Shown: piece by piece, positions 18,580-27,405 of the stretch
How positions within the stretch are numbered: position 1 is the stretch's first letter
Layout: every line of letters begins with the position of its first letter
DNA from: Olegusella massiliensis
GTDB taxonomy: Bacteria; Actinomycetota; Coriobacteriia; Coriobacteriales; Atopobiaceae
Reading direction: 5' to 3'
Length of the DNA stretch: 64,000 nt
NCBI RefSeq assembly: GCF_900078545.1
Contig: NZ_FLLS01000002.1
Coordinates: forward strand, 372,001-436,000
Notes under the pieces: model-generated
Told to the model about the DNA's origin: nothing
The model's input: only the letters and a program-made list of their open reading frames with translations
Databases searched by the model: none
Program-made: the position numbers and the translations under genes

Positions 18580-19787
18580 TGAAAGAAGTCATACCCCCTT
18601 CTAAATGTACCGGGTGCGGGGCATGTTCCATTGCCTGTCCTGTTTGCACTATCACGATGGATAGCGCTATCACGATGCAAAACACTCCTGATGGGTTTTT
18701 GTATTCGGTTATAGATCAGGAAGCCTGCATTGACTGCAAACGCTGCCGTAAGGTTTGTCCCGTCCTCAATCCGCCTGAAAAAATGCTCCCAAAGACCGTT
18801 TTTGCAGCACAGTCTCCAAGTACTACTGTGCTCCAGCATTCTGCCTCAGGTGGTGCCTTTTTTGAGCTCGCAACAGCATTTTTAGCTGAGGGGGGCAGCG
18901 TCTATGGCGCCGCCATGAAGATTGAAAATTCGCAGGCGGATATTTTCCATCTTGCTATTACCGAACAAGAAGATTTGACTCAATTGCAGGGATCAAAATA
19001 TGCACAGGGACGGTCATATCCCAGCTTTAAGGAAATTCGTGCAAAGTTGATTCAGGGTGAGCAGGTGCTCTTCTCTGGCTTGCCTTGTCAGGTTGCAGGG
19101 CTTTATGGCTATCTCGAAAAAAAATATGACACACTTACCACGGTAGATATTTTTTGCCACGGAAATACGTCACTACAGCACCTTAATTGCTATCTCTCGC
19201 ATCTCAAAGAAATCTATCATGACGATATCGATGAATATATCTTCCGTGATAAAGAACGCGGCACTGGCTACAAACCAAAGGTCACACTCAAATCCGGAAA
19301 AACCATCCGCCAGACGACATTCCAGGAAGCCTACTGGTATCTCTTCCAAAATTCCAAATTCTATCGTGAATCGTGCTACAGCTGTTCTTATGCCAATCCC
19401 AAGCGTATCTCGGATATCTCTATTGGTGATTTTTGGGGCATCGAACAAGTTCGCCCCGAACTTTTATCCAGCCAGGGCGGCAGACTCAACGATCACTATG
19501 GCATCTCAGCAGTGCTTGCAAACACCGAAAAAGGTAAAGCACTCATACAAGCAACACGTCTTGTTTTAGAAGACTCTGCTATTGACGAGGTCGCATCTCA
19601 CGGTGCTGCCATTCGTGAGCCCCAATCAGCTCCAGAGGACCGTGCCCAGGTACTGGAAATGTTTCGTGAGAAAGACTTTGCCCAAGCTAAAGCCTATGCA
19701 AAGCGTCAACTTGGCGTGTACTATTATCTTGACCTACTTTCTGACACGCAGCTCGTTAAACTCGCAAAAAAGATTCTCCGAACTTAG
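18579..19787 (+). CDS. FrhB-like Fe-S protein (F420 hydrogenase/dehydrogenase beta-subunit family)
   Basis: This 402-residue protein opens with two 4Fe-4S ferredoxin motifs, Cys10-13-16-20 and Cys50-53-56-60, followed by the FrhB N domain (HSASGGAFFEL) and the C-terminal FrhB domain with SGLPCQVAGL and SDISIGDFWG, which adds further cysteines. Members of this family occur in many exopolysaccharide clusters, usually next to pyruvyl-transferases, with an undefined redox role. Here the partner is CapA; no pyruvyl-transferase is visible. The start is the ATG at 18579 that overlaps the CapA stop. It ends directly against the convergent DUF6541 gene with no gap. Confidence 0.88.
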   Translation: MKEVIPPSKCTGCGACSIACPVCTITMDSAITMQNTPDGFLYSVIDQEACIDCKRCRKVCPVLNPPEKMLPKTVFAAQSPSTTVLQHSASGGAFFELATAFLAEGGSVYGAAMKIENSQADIFHLAITEQEDLTQLQGSKYAQGRSYPSFKEIRAKLIQGEQVLFSGLPCQVAGLYGYLEKKYDTLTTVDIFCHGNTSLQHLNCYLSHLKEIYHDDIDEYIFRDKERGTGYKPKVTLKSGKTIRQTTFQEAYWYLFQNSKFYRESCYSCSYANPKRISDISIGDFWGIEQVRPELLSSQGGRLNDHYGISAVLANTEKGKALIQATRLVLEDSAIDEVASHGAAIREPQSAPEDRAQVLEMFREKDFAQAKAYAKRQLGVYYYLDLLSDTQLVKLAKKILRT

Positions 19788-21848
19788 TTAATCTGTTAGT
19801 GCATCAATTTTGTACAATCTCATATCACCTTCGTCGAGAACTACTTTAAACCCCGGTGTTTCATTAGTAAGCGATACAAAACCTTGCCAATCTCTACTAT
19901 GAAACTTATCAAAGAGACTTGATTTAGCATACTTGGCATCAAAATTTTTATCTAAAAGCAGAAGGTACTGTGCACCTGTTGTTTTTACTGCGTTTTGCAC
20001 TTCACGATTACTCGCATACTCATTAATCTTGTTTGAAATAAGTTCACTCTCAGGAGTATTTCCTCCTCCAAATTGACGATAATAGGTATTGATATCACTC
20101 AAGGGATAAGCGAAGGCACTACCATCACCAGGTACATTCAGTACAAGATTATCCCCGGTAATACTTTTAACCTTAACAAGAAAATCACGCTCATCTTGAT
20201 CCAAAATTGAGTAGGAAATAGCATTAAATGTATATGCTCGGTTTCTTGTATATCCAAATGCAGTCGAAAGAGTGACATCCTCATACGGGATTGTGATATT
20301 GGGATAAAAAATCATTACAAACGAAACCACTAAAAATATACAAGGTATTAGGAAGCATTTAAAATGGCCTTGCACATCATGAACAGCGAGCTGCCCAAAC
20401 AAATACTGAGCTACTCGCACCATTGACTCCATACCAAGTGCTGCAAGAGGCATCGCCAAAATACAAGCAATAGACGCAAGACGATTCCAGTCGGTATACC
20501 AAAATCCCGTCATATACTGCTTGAAGGAACCATCAAGAGAAGCTGAAATAATAAAGAGCGTGCAAAAAAGAAAGAAGCTTCCACTTATCCAAAGATACTT
20601 TCTACGGTAAAAACTATACAGGACTCCAAGCCATACAAACAAAGCAAGTACAGGCTGGGCAGGCACATCTTTGAAGCCCAAAAATAAAGCTTCTATGGCC
20701 GTAGCGCGAACGGGAGCATAGGCATAATGTATATACTGGGCTACAGAATTAACTAAGGGAATTTCGTAGCAAACTTGCCATGCTACCATGACGAAAAATA
20801 GGAATACCCCAACTGCTACAAATGCACCAAGCCAAGAATTGTGTCTCATATTATTTGTGCATCCACGCCATATTACCCATATGAGATAAGGAATAAGGGC
20901 AACTCCTAAAGTAAAAGCCATGCTTGGATGCGCAAAAACAAGAGCGAGCAATCCAATGACAAATATAGTAATCTTTCCAAACTCATATTTTTTTTGAAGG
21001 GCATCCTCAAACACCATAATGCATACTGCAAGAAATGCTGGAAGCAAAACCATGCCAAAGAAAAACGCATTCTTCGCCTGAGGGATAAGGATGTGCCACG
21101 GAAACACTCCAAAGGCAAGTGGAAGAAGAGCTCCTAAGCGCAAGGCAAGTGTCTTTTCCTTAAGTGTAGTACGCAAAAATAAATATATTCCTGCAGTAAA
21201 ACAAGGTACAAGCAAAATGGTATTTATGACATTGGCACCAAAAGCTGCATTTTGTTTTGTGAAACCCGTAATCATTGCCGCGAGCACATGCCATGCCGCT
21301 GGATAATAAGGCTTTCCCATAATGGATGCATGGGATACATCCTCAAATAAAGAGGAACTAAAAATTGACCACTCCCCTGACTTCACATAACGCCATACCA
21401 GATTTAGGTGCACGGAATTGTCTGTCTTCCAAGTAAAAGATGCCGGCCCATCCAAAGGTCGTATGTAGTAAAACACGCACACAACAAGCGCAATTACAAG
21501 GTAGGGAGCAAAGATTTTGAGCTCTTCTATAAAGCCGATCGACACAGAGCGACTTGCGGCATGATGAGAAACGCTTATCGATTTCTGTTGTGTATGTCGC
21601 AGGTATACACCACCTATATAAATAAGTAGAGAAACGATAATGGAGGGAAGAGCAACGCTTGCCCATGAGGCAAATACACCGAGCCTGACAAAAATGATGC
21701 CCAGCAAGGTATATATCGTTGTTGTAATAAGGGGTGCAAATGCAAAACAAAAGAAGGGGTCATAATTACATGCCCTTGCAAAAAGGTAACCTGGTAAGCA
21801 AACAAATATAAAGCATACCGGCAACGCAAGTAAAAACTGAAGCCACAT
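19788..21848 (-). CDS. DUF6541-type polytopic membrane protein (GT-C-like)
   Basis: This 686-residue protein has about 14 membrane spans and a soluble C-terminal part of about 140 residues. LPGYLFARA in the first loop, the PLDGPASFTWKTDNSVHLNLVW extracellular segment (DNSVH-type acidic/His loop), and YYPAAWHVLAA are features of the DUF6541 family, which is common in Coriobacteriia, Bifidobacterium and relatives and resembles GT-C glycosyltransferases. AGGGGG seven to eight bases before the ATG at 21848 sets the start. A strong terminator separates it from the upstream lectin gene, so it needs its own promoter or depends on read-through. Possible role: attaching a lipid-linked sugar outside the membrane (inference). 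Confidence 0.72.
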   Translation of the reverse strand: MWLQFLLALPVCFIFVCLPGYLFARACNYDPFFCFAFAPLITTTIYTLLGIIFVRLGVFASWASVALPSIIVSLLIYIGGVYLRHTQQKSISVSHHAASRSVSIGFIEELKIFAPYLVIALVVCVFYYIRPLDGPASFTWKTDNSVHLNLVWRYVKSGEWSIFSSSLFEDVSHASIMGKPYYPAAWHVLAAMITGFTKQNAAFGANVINTILLVPCFTAGIYLFLRTTLKEKTLALRLGALLPLAFGVFPWHILIPQAKNAFFFGMVLLPAFLAVCIMVFEDALQKKYEFGKITIFVIGLLALVFAHPSMAFTLGVALIPYLIWVIWRGCTNNMRHNSWLGAFVAVGVFLFFVMVAWQVCYEIPLVNSVAQYIHYAYAPVRATAIEALFLGFKDVPAQPVLALFVWLGVLYSFYRRKYLWISGSFFLFCTLFIISASLDGSFKQYMTGFWYTDWNRLASIACILAMPLAALGMESMVRVAQYLFGQLAVHDVQGHFKCFLIPCIFLVVSFVMIFYPNITIPYEDVTLSTAFGYTRNRAYTFNAISYSILDQDERDFLVKVKSITGDNLVLNVPGDGSAFAYPLSDINTYYRQFGGGNTPESELISNKINEYASNREVQNAVKTTGAQYLLLLDKNFDAKYAKSSLFDKFHSRDWQGFVSLTNETPGFKVVLDEGDMRLYKIDALTD

Positions 21849-21873
21849 ATGCACGCCCCCTATCACTTAATCC

Positions 21874-21908
21874 GATAAAAGAGGATGGCGCTTGAAAACG
21901 CCATCCTC
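21874..21908 (-). terminator. intrinsic terminator after the lectin/L,D-transpeptidase gene
   Basis: GAGGATGGCG (21881-21890) and CGCCATCCTC (21899-21908) form a perfect 10-base stem around an 8-base loop. Reading the minus strand, the stem is followed by TTTTATC. It lies 22 bases after the stop of the gene at 21931, as expected for a Rho-independent terminator. Confidence 0.9.
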
Positions 21909-21930
21909 TAAAAAGGCTATCGAATCATAT

Positions 21931-24576
21931 CTAGTAGGACAGAGCTGTAGTCCCACGAGAAATATTATCGAATATCCACTTGGCATTTCCAATTTCAAGA
22001 CGGCAGCAAGCACCAGATTGACGAGCGCCAAGCCTATTTACATAAGGGTACAGTGTATGCGTTTTCGCATAATAAAGCCGTGAATGGAAAATCAGTCCAT
22101 TGGGGAAATAGGTCCAGTAGTACTCACCGGTCTCATACACAATGCCATTTGGTCCGATATCTCCGTAATAATCCTTTCTGCCTGTACTTCTAAACAGGCC
22201 TTTGGGCGTAGGAGATCCAGGCTTGCCAACAGCACATAGGAAACTCTTATGAGGCGCCCACGTACCATTCTCAAGGTGGTATACATTGACGTAAAAACGG
22301 CTCTGATCAAGAGCAATAAGGTATTTGGTACCACTCGATAGATTATTAATTCTACGATAGCTAGCGTAAGTAGTATATTGCCACCTGCTCCTCTTGCCCC
22401 GCTCATTGACATATACATAGTTGCCGTTACTCAAATCCCAGTGGCTTGTATCTTGGAACGTCCACTTCTGGGCTGCTGTATTGTTGCTTTCCCATTGATG
22501 AATATTAGCCCCATCCCTCTTGGAGGCGCCCGCAATATCCATCATTAAACCGGATCCAAGATTCCTAAAGCTAATCCAGCCACCGTCAGCAATTTCAGCT
22601 TTCCACATTTGGGCAGGAGTAGCGTTGCTTTTGTATTGGTTAACGTTGGCGCCATTAGCTCCAGAGCCGTGATATACATCGACCATCTTGTCAGAGTTGA
22701 CATTCTTGAGAGTAATGCAGCCATTACCTACATTGGTAATTTGGAATTTTTGACTATCATAGTTTTTGAATCTACCAGCAGTGATATTACCACCGTTGCG
22801 ATTGTCAGTACGACCAGCACCCAATACGGTACCAAGCTGAGAAACAACCTTATAGGTGCCATTGGCAATGAGCTGAGCGGCATCAAAGATAAAGTTTTGA
22901 GATGCGGATCCATTCGCAGCAGCCAAAGAGAGTGTGCTGCCATCGCCTGTCATGTTCAAAGCCTTGTTGGTATCAGCGGCATGGTAAAGCGAAAGCTGAG
23001 TACCATTCCAACCAATAACCCATTGATTGTTTCCATCAGCCACAGTAGAACTGCTGCCATTTTGAATAATACGACCACTTACAGGATCGTACGTTACCCA
23101 GCCGCCCGAAGAGGCGGTACGAATGCGATAGAGACCCTCATTTGCTTCAATGAGTTTCACCTCAAAACGCTGGGCACGGGTGCCATTAGAATTATACATT
23201 CTTACCATTGCGCCAGATTTATTTGACCCACTCTGGACATCAAGAACTTTATGAGGATTCAAGAGATTGCTAATCGTATAAATACCCTCATCAAGAAGAG
23301 ATACTTTATCTAAACTAAAGTTTTGTGCAGCAGAATTATTTGCCACAAAGCCTTGAAGGTTGGTGCCACTACGTGCAAGACCGCCACTAATATCCAACAC
23401 AAGACCCGTAGCCTTATTGACAAGGCAGCAACTACCATCAGTATTACCGCGTAGTGCCCACTTTTGATTGTCTTGCCCTCTCTTGGTATCTTGGTACACG
23501 TTAGATCCGGCAACCACACTGTTCTTCATAGTGAGAACCTTGCCACTACCCAACAAATTAAGATAATAGTAGCCCTCACCTGCCGTCTGGAGATATATCT
23601 TTTGAGCCTGATCACCAGATACCCGACGCGCGAGCTGAGCATTTGCTCCATTTGATTTGGAAGAGCCTTTAATGCCAACCAAACAGCTAGAATTAGCTGT
23701 AGCCTTGATAAGATATGCACCGTTCTTCTTATCAACATCGCTCGGAGCTACTTCAGGATGTGCTTTATAGAAATAAAAGCGCTGCGCCAGCGTATCATTT
23801 GATTTATAGAGCCAAATATTTGACTCATTTTCAACCTTACCACCATAGACATCAAGTACTTGCCCCTCATTAAGCTTAGAGACGATAGAATAAGCGCCAT
23901 TGGCAAGTCTCTTTAAGAACCAGAGTTGAGCATCAGAATCTACCTGCTCTTGGCAAATCTCAATATTGTTTTTTTCTTGTGTGTTAACCTGTAACATCAA
24001 CTTAGTACCATGTTTGGCAATGGAGTAATATCCGTCACCCTTGTAGGTCAAATCCCATTGCTGAGCTTCAGAATTATTATTCTCGTAAATCTGAACATTT
24101 GCATGGTCATGCTCTTTGTTATGCCAAACATCAATAACCTTGGAAAGGCCCTTGTAATTTCCTGAACCAATAACATAGGTGCCATTGGCAAGTGGTTGAG
24201 ATTGAGGAGTCTCACGGCGCGCGGTTGCCATGTGACGTGGAGCCGTAATCTCTTCTTCGTTGGGCTCCGTTGGAGTAACTACACTAGCTTCAGGATTCTT
24301 TTGTTCCTCTACAGAAACTTCCTCTTCCTTCTTATCCTCCGAAGAGTTTTGGGCTTGGTCTTCTCCGCCCATAGGAGAATCTGCATTGAGATCTGCAGGT
24401 CCATTTGTATCAGGAGCTGCAGCCGTCATTGCTCCTTCGTTTGGAGCGCTTGCAACAATAGGCGATACCTCAGAACTGCCTTCACCATCTGCCGCAAAAG
24501 CAACAACAGGTGCAGTGGCACCCAAAGCAAAGGCAAGGCCGCAGACTACGATGGAATTCTTTAGACTTGTATGCAT
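21931..24576 (-). CDS. secreted ricin-type lectin repeat protein with C-terminal L,D-transpeptidase domain
   Basis: This is an 881-residue protein. Residues 1-28 are a signal peptide (basic start, hydrophobic core, cleavage near AFA). Residues 29-130 are an acidic, Pro/Ala-rich linker. Residues about 131-710 hold twelve repeats of about 48 residues with the pattern G.Y.I...VLDV.G....GANV..Y.SN..AQ.W, equal to four ricin-B beta-trefoils. Residues about 750-881 form a YkuD-type L,D-transpeptidase (TPKGLF, FHS with His831, and a SGACCR catalytic motif with Cys857), which cross-links or anchors on peptidoglycan. The start at 24576 has AGAGGAT upstream. Downstream is a strong terminator. Its place inside a wall-polymer locus suggests that the lectin part binds the polymer made here. 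Confidence 0.9.
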   Translation of the reverse strand: MHTSLKNSIVVCGLAFALGATAPVVAFAADGEGSSEVSPIVASAPNEGAMTAAAPDTNGPADLNADSPMGGEDQAQNSSEDKKEEEVSVEEQKNPEASVVTPTEPNEEEITAPRHMATARRETPQSQPLANGTYVIGSGNYKGLSKVIDVWHNKEHDHANVQIYENNNSEAQQWDLTYKGDGYYSIAKHGTKLMLQVNTQEKNNIEICQEQVDSDAQLWFLKRLANGAYSIVSKLNEGQVLDVYGGKVENESNIWLYKSNDTLAQRFYFYKAHPEVAPSDVDKKNGAYLIKATANSSCLVGIKGSSKSNGANAQLARRVSGDQAQKIYLQTAGEGYYYLNLLGSGKVLTMKNSVVAGSNVYQDTKRGQDNQKWALRGNTDGSCCLVNKATGLVLDISGGLARSGTNLQGFVANNSAAQNFSLDKVSLLDEGIYTISNLLNPHKVLDVQSGSNKSGAMVRMYNSNGTRAQRFEVKLIEANEGLYRIRTASSGGWVTYDPVSGRIIQNGSSSTVADGNNQWVIGWNGTQLSLYHAADTNKALNMTGDGSTLSLAAANGSASQNFIFDAAQLIANGTYKVVSQLGTVLGAGRTDNRNGGNITAGRFKNYDSQKFQITNVGNGCITLKNVNSDKMVDVYHGSGANGANVNQYKSNATPAQMWKAEIADGGWISFRNLGSGLMMDIAGASKRDGANIHQWESNNTAAQKWTFQDTSHWDLSNGNYVYVNERGKRSRWQYTTYASYRRINNLSSGTKYLIALDQSRFYVNVYHLENGTWAPHKSFLCAVGKPGSPTPKGLFRSTGRKDYYGDIGPNGIVYETGEYYWTYFPNGLIFHSRLYYAKTHTLYPYVNRLGARQSGACCRLEIGNAKWIFDNISRGTTALSY

Positions 24577-24694
24577 AGATAGTATCCTCTCGGCACAAGC
24601 GAAAACAATCACGTATCTAGAACAATATGCTCAGTAATACTATTACGAAGCATAGTTGGAACTTACTTTTTTCTAGCATTTTAACATAAGGAAA

Positions 24695-26851
24695 TCAGTA
24701 GCCACGTGCCTTGATAAATTGATAGGTACGTGCACGATTTTCTTTATCGCGATAGGCATACCACTGTGCAGCTTTTTGCAAATCGACATCAAGGGCCACA
24801 CAGTCATTTTCAAGCACGGAAGTAATTATTTCGACTGTTTCATCTACCGTTGTACCTACAGGACCGGGCAGATCACAAGCAAAATCAATATAACTTCCCA
24901 CATATTCTAGAAACTCTGTCTGATCAAATTGATAAAACACAACGGGCTTATTTTGATACAGTACATCCCAACACACACTAGAGTAGTCGGTCACCAACAA
25001 AGAACACTCCATGATTAGTTCATTGAGCGGGCGTTCCCCCAAAGGTATCAATTGGACACGCGGATTATCCGTATGGAATGCCTCAATAAATTCATTAATC
25101 TTGGGATGGATAAAAAGTTGGAGCGTCGCATCATACATCTCAAGAAGCCCCGTCAACTTTTTATTGGTCAGCAACGCCTGATATGCCTTGTAATAGTCAC
25201 TCTGAACAAAGACATTCATACTCTGTTCTTCAAGCCAGGGACGCCAAGTGGGCATGACAAGAATAGAGGGACGCGCTTTATTGGCGCGATTTTCCAAAGT
25301 ATCCCAACGCGAAAGTCCTAAAACAGCAACTTGATGATCAGCATAACCAAAATGATCAACAATAATCTTTTTTTCTGCCTGTGATGAAGTCAAAAAATAC
25401 GTGATAGAGCTGGCACTATCTGCACCAAATCCTTGGTCAACACGCTTCAAGGCGATAACGCCATGCTGCAAAAAGAGCATGTCATGTTTACGAATACACG
25501 ATTGGACGATATTGGGCTTGGGGCGCCACTGATAAAGATGAGCACTAGAGTCTGAGCCCACATATAGCTTTGCAATTAGGGCGTAAAAAAGATGCTTAAA
25601 ACTCATAAAGCTAATAATATGTCGACCATATTGCTTTACCTTGTCATAAGCGGGAGCATTTTTGTCGATGACATAATAAATATCCTTTTTTTCTTCTGCA
25701 GAAAGTTCTTCCATACAGTAACGAAAAAAATGATAACCATTATCCTCAGCAAGCTCACAAAACTTCTCATACACCAACCAAATGTGCCGATCTTTGTAAA
25801 AAGAACCAAACATCTGCGCACATATACGCGCTGCTATCCCATAAAGACGTGTTAGTAACGAATCATATGGTGAAGCAGGACGCACCGCAAAGGCAAGTCG
25901 ATAAGCTAACAATGTGGGATAAGGGAAGAGCAACAAACCGTTATCAAGCGAAATTGAATCCCCCCATATCGCAAGTCTTTTTATGAGCGCTCTAGAACAC
26001 TTCACAAATGTTTTGACCGTTTTGCCATCTTGCTCAAGGTTAATAAGCAGGTCCCAGTAAATCTCACGAAACTCAAAGGCATTCGTATCAAAGCATGTAC
26101 TGAGATAAATCCAGTCCCCTTGTTCGTAAACAGTTGTATCAAGTACAAAAGAGACAGGCTCGGACACACTGCGATAGATAAGTTCAAGAGCTTTCGCTCG
26201 GTAATTACCTTTACGTAACTTGACTTTAAGAGTTACATAACCGTTACGTTTACACCGAGCGACGTCAGCAATTCCTGAGACAAAACGAGAAAGCAACTCA
26301 TCAGACCAACACACCACAACGGAAAGCAATGAAGTGTTGTTGGCAACATACGCTGCAATTGTCGGGAAATTACCAGCAGTTTTTTGATGAAAAACCAGAG
26401 TATGGGGAGGTATACAATTTGCCGGCAAGGCAACAGGATCAAAATGCACAATTATTTTGTCATCTTGAATGGGATGAGATGACTGAAGCTTAAAGCTCTG
26501 ATAACACACAGGAGCATCAGCTGCAGGTGAAAAAAGAGTAAACAACGCGCGTGGCACATGGTTCTCGCAAAGATGGATACCTATCTCTGCCAGGTCAACT
26601 ACAAGCTGCTGATTAAGCAGCTCTTCTTGGGTAACCAATCGTGCCCACAGTATTTTTTTCTTCTGAGTAAGTACAATCCAAGAAGATGCGGAAAGTATCG
26701 CTCCTTTTGGGAGTTTAATTGTGAGAATTTTTCCCTTTTGCTCAATTGCGACAAAAATAGGTTGAGCCGTAATTCCTTCTAGGCTTTGTTCAATAAAGCG
26801 ATAACCGCCTGTCGTATCCACGCCACCCATTGCTTCTTCACTCATGCTCAT
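24695..26851 (-). CDS. CDP-glycerol glycerophosphotransferase (TagF-like) with N-terminal extension
   Basis: The C-terminal half (about 330-715) is a Glyphos_transf domain (PF04464): FLQHGVIALKRV, LVMPTWRPWLEE, LFIHPKINEF and LLVTDYSSVCWDVLYQ, with the His and Asp residues used by TagF to add glycerol-phosphate from CDP-glycerol. The first 330 residues are a beta-rich region seen in larger teichoic-acid polymerases. The ATG at 26851 lies one base after the stop of tagD, so the two form a unit in which TagD supplies the substrate. It acts on the cytoplasmic membrane face. Whether it is a polymerase or adds a single unit cannot be read. Confidence 0.88.
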   Translation of the reverse strand: MSMSEEAMGGVDTTGGYRFIEQSLEGITAQPIFVAIEQKGKILTIKLPKGAILSASSWIVLTQKKKILWARLVTQEELLNQQLVVDLAEIGIHLCENHVPRALFTLFSPAADAPVCYQSFKLQSSHPIQDDKIIVHFDPVALPANCIPPHTLVFHQKTAGNFPTIAAYVANNTSLLSVVVCWSDELLSRFVSGIADVARCKRNGYVTLKVKLRKGNYRAKALELIYRSVSEPVSFVLDTTVYEQGDWIYLSTCFDTNAFEFREIYWDLLINLEQDGKTVKTFVKCSRALIKRLAIWGDSISLDNGLLLFPYPTLLAYRLAFAVRPASPYDSLLTRLYGIAARICAQMFGSFYKDRHIWLVYEKFCELAEDNGYHFFRYCMEELSAEEKKDIYYVIDKNAPAYDKVKQYGRHIISFMSFKHLFYALIAKLYVGSDSSAHLYQWRPKPNIVQSCIRKHDMLFLQHGVIALKRVDQGFGADSASSITYFLTSSQAEKKIIVDHFGYADHQVAVLGLSRWDTLENRANKARPSILVMPTWRPWLEEQSMNVFVQSDYYKAYQALLTNKKLTGLLEMYDATLQLFIHPKINEFIEAFHTDNPRVQLIPLGERPLNELIMECSLLVTDYSSVCWDVLYQNKPVVFYQFDQTEFLEYVGSYIDFACDLPGPVGTTVDETVEIITSVLENDCVALDVDLQKAAQWYAYRDKENRARTYQFIKARGY

Positions 26852-26852
26852 C

Positions 26853-27278
26853 TTATTTCTGAAGTCGTCCTTTTACATCAGTAGTAGAAATTCCCGGCGT
26901 ACGATCAAGATATACAACATCGCAGCATTTTTTGAGATACTCAAAGCGATTAGAACCCGCCCAATCACCACCCATAACAACGGTGTCAATGTGATAGTCC
27001 TTCACATCACTCAGTTTTTGTTCCCAGTTTTTCTCAGGAATAACAAGGTCAACATAGCGGATAGCTTCAAGCATTTCTTTGCGGGTCTCGTAATCATAAA
27101 ACGATGTCTTGCCCTTGCTCTGGTTGAATTCATCAGTAGAAAGGGCAACTACAAGATAATCCCCAAGTGCCGCAGCGCGACGCAAAAGACGAATGTGTCC
27201 ATAGTGAAGGAGATCAAAAGTTCCATAAGTCAATACACGCTTGAGTCCGGTATATTCCCCGTTTCCTTCAAAATACGG
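26853..27278 (-). CDS. tagD: glycerol-3-phosphate cytidylyltransferase
   Basis: This 141-residue nucleotidyltransferase has LTYGTFDLLHYGH (HxGH motif at 26-29), a middle KxxxFxxYExR segment in which the Lys is part of GKTSFYDYETRKE, and the final RTPGISTTDVKGRL motif, which holds the RTxGISTT signature of TagD/GCT enzymes. It makes CDP-glycerol from CTP and glycerol-3-phosphate. The start at 27278 follows AAGGAGAG; an upstream in-frame codon at 27308 adds 10 residues. It is divergent from the second glycerophosphotransferase gene at 27406 and co-directional with the TagF-like gene that follows one base later. Confidence 0.95.
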   Translation of the reverse strand, partial: PYFEGNGEYTGLKRVLTYGTFDLLHYGHIRLLRRAAALGDYLVVALSTDEFNQSKGKTSFYDYETRKEMLEAIRYVDLVIPEKNWEQKLSDVKDYHIDTVVMGGDWAGSNRFEYLKKCCDVVYLDRTPGISTTDVKGRLQK

Positions 27279-27365
27279 CATGAGAGCAACTCTCCTTGTC
27301 ATAGACAATCAAATCAATGCAAATATTCTACCACCCATTTCCACCTGCTTTATTTGTTCGCCTAT

Positions 27366-27375
27366 ACTTATAAGT
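27366..27375. promoter_or_regulatory. short palindrome between divergent tagD and tagF-like genes
   Basis: ACTTATAAGT is a perfect 10-base palindrome in the 127-base gap between tagD (start 27278, minus) and the glycerophosphotransferase (start 27406, plus). It overlaps TATAAG, which could be a -10 element for the plus-strand gene, although no good -35 was found. It may be an operator or simply AT-rich chance. Confidence 0.22.
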
Positions 27376-27405
27376 ACTATGGATATTTCTCCTAAAGGGA
27401 CTGAC

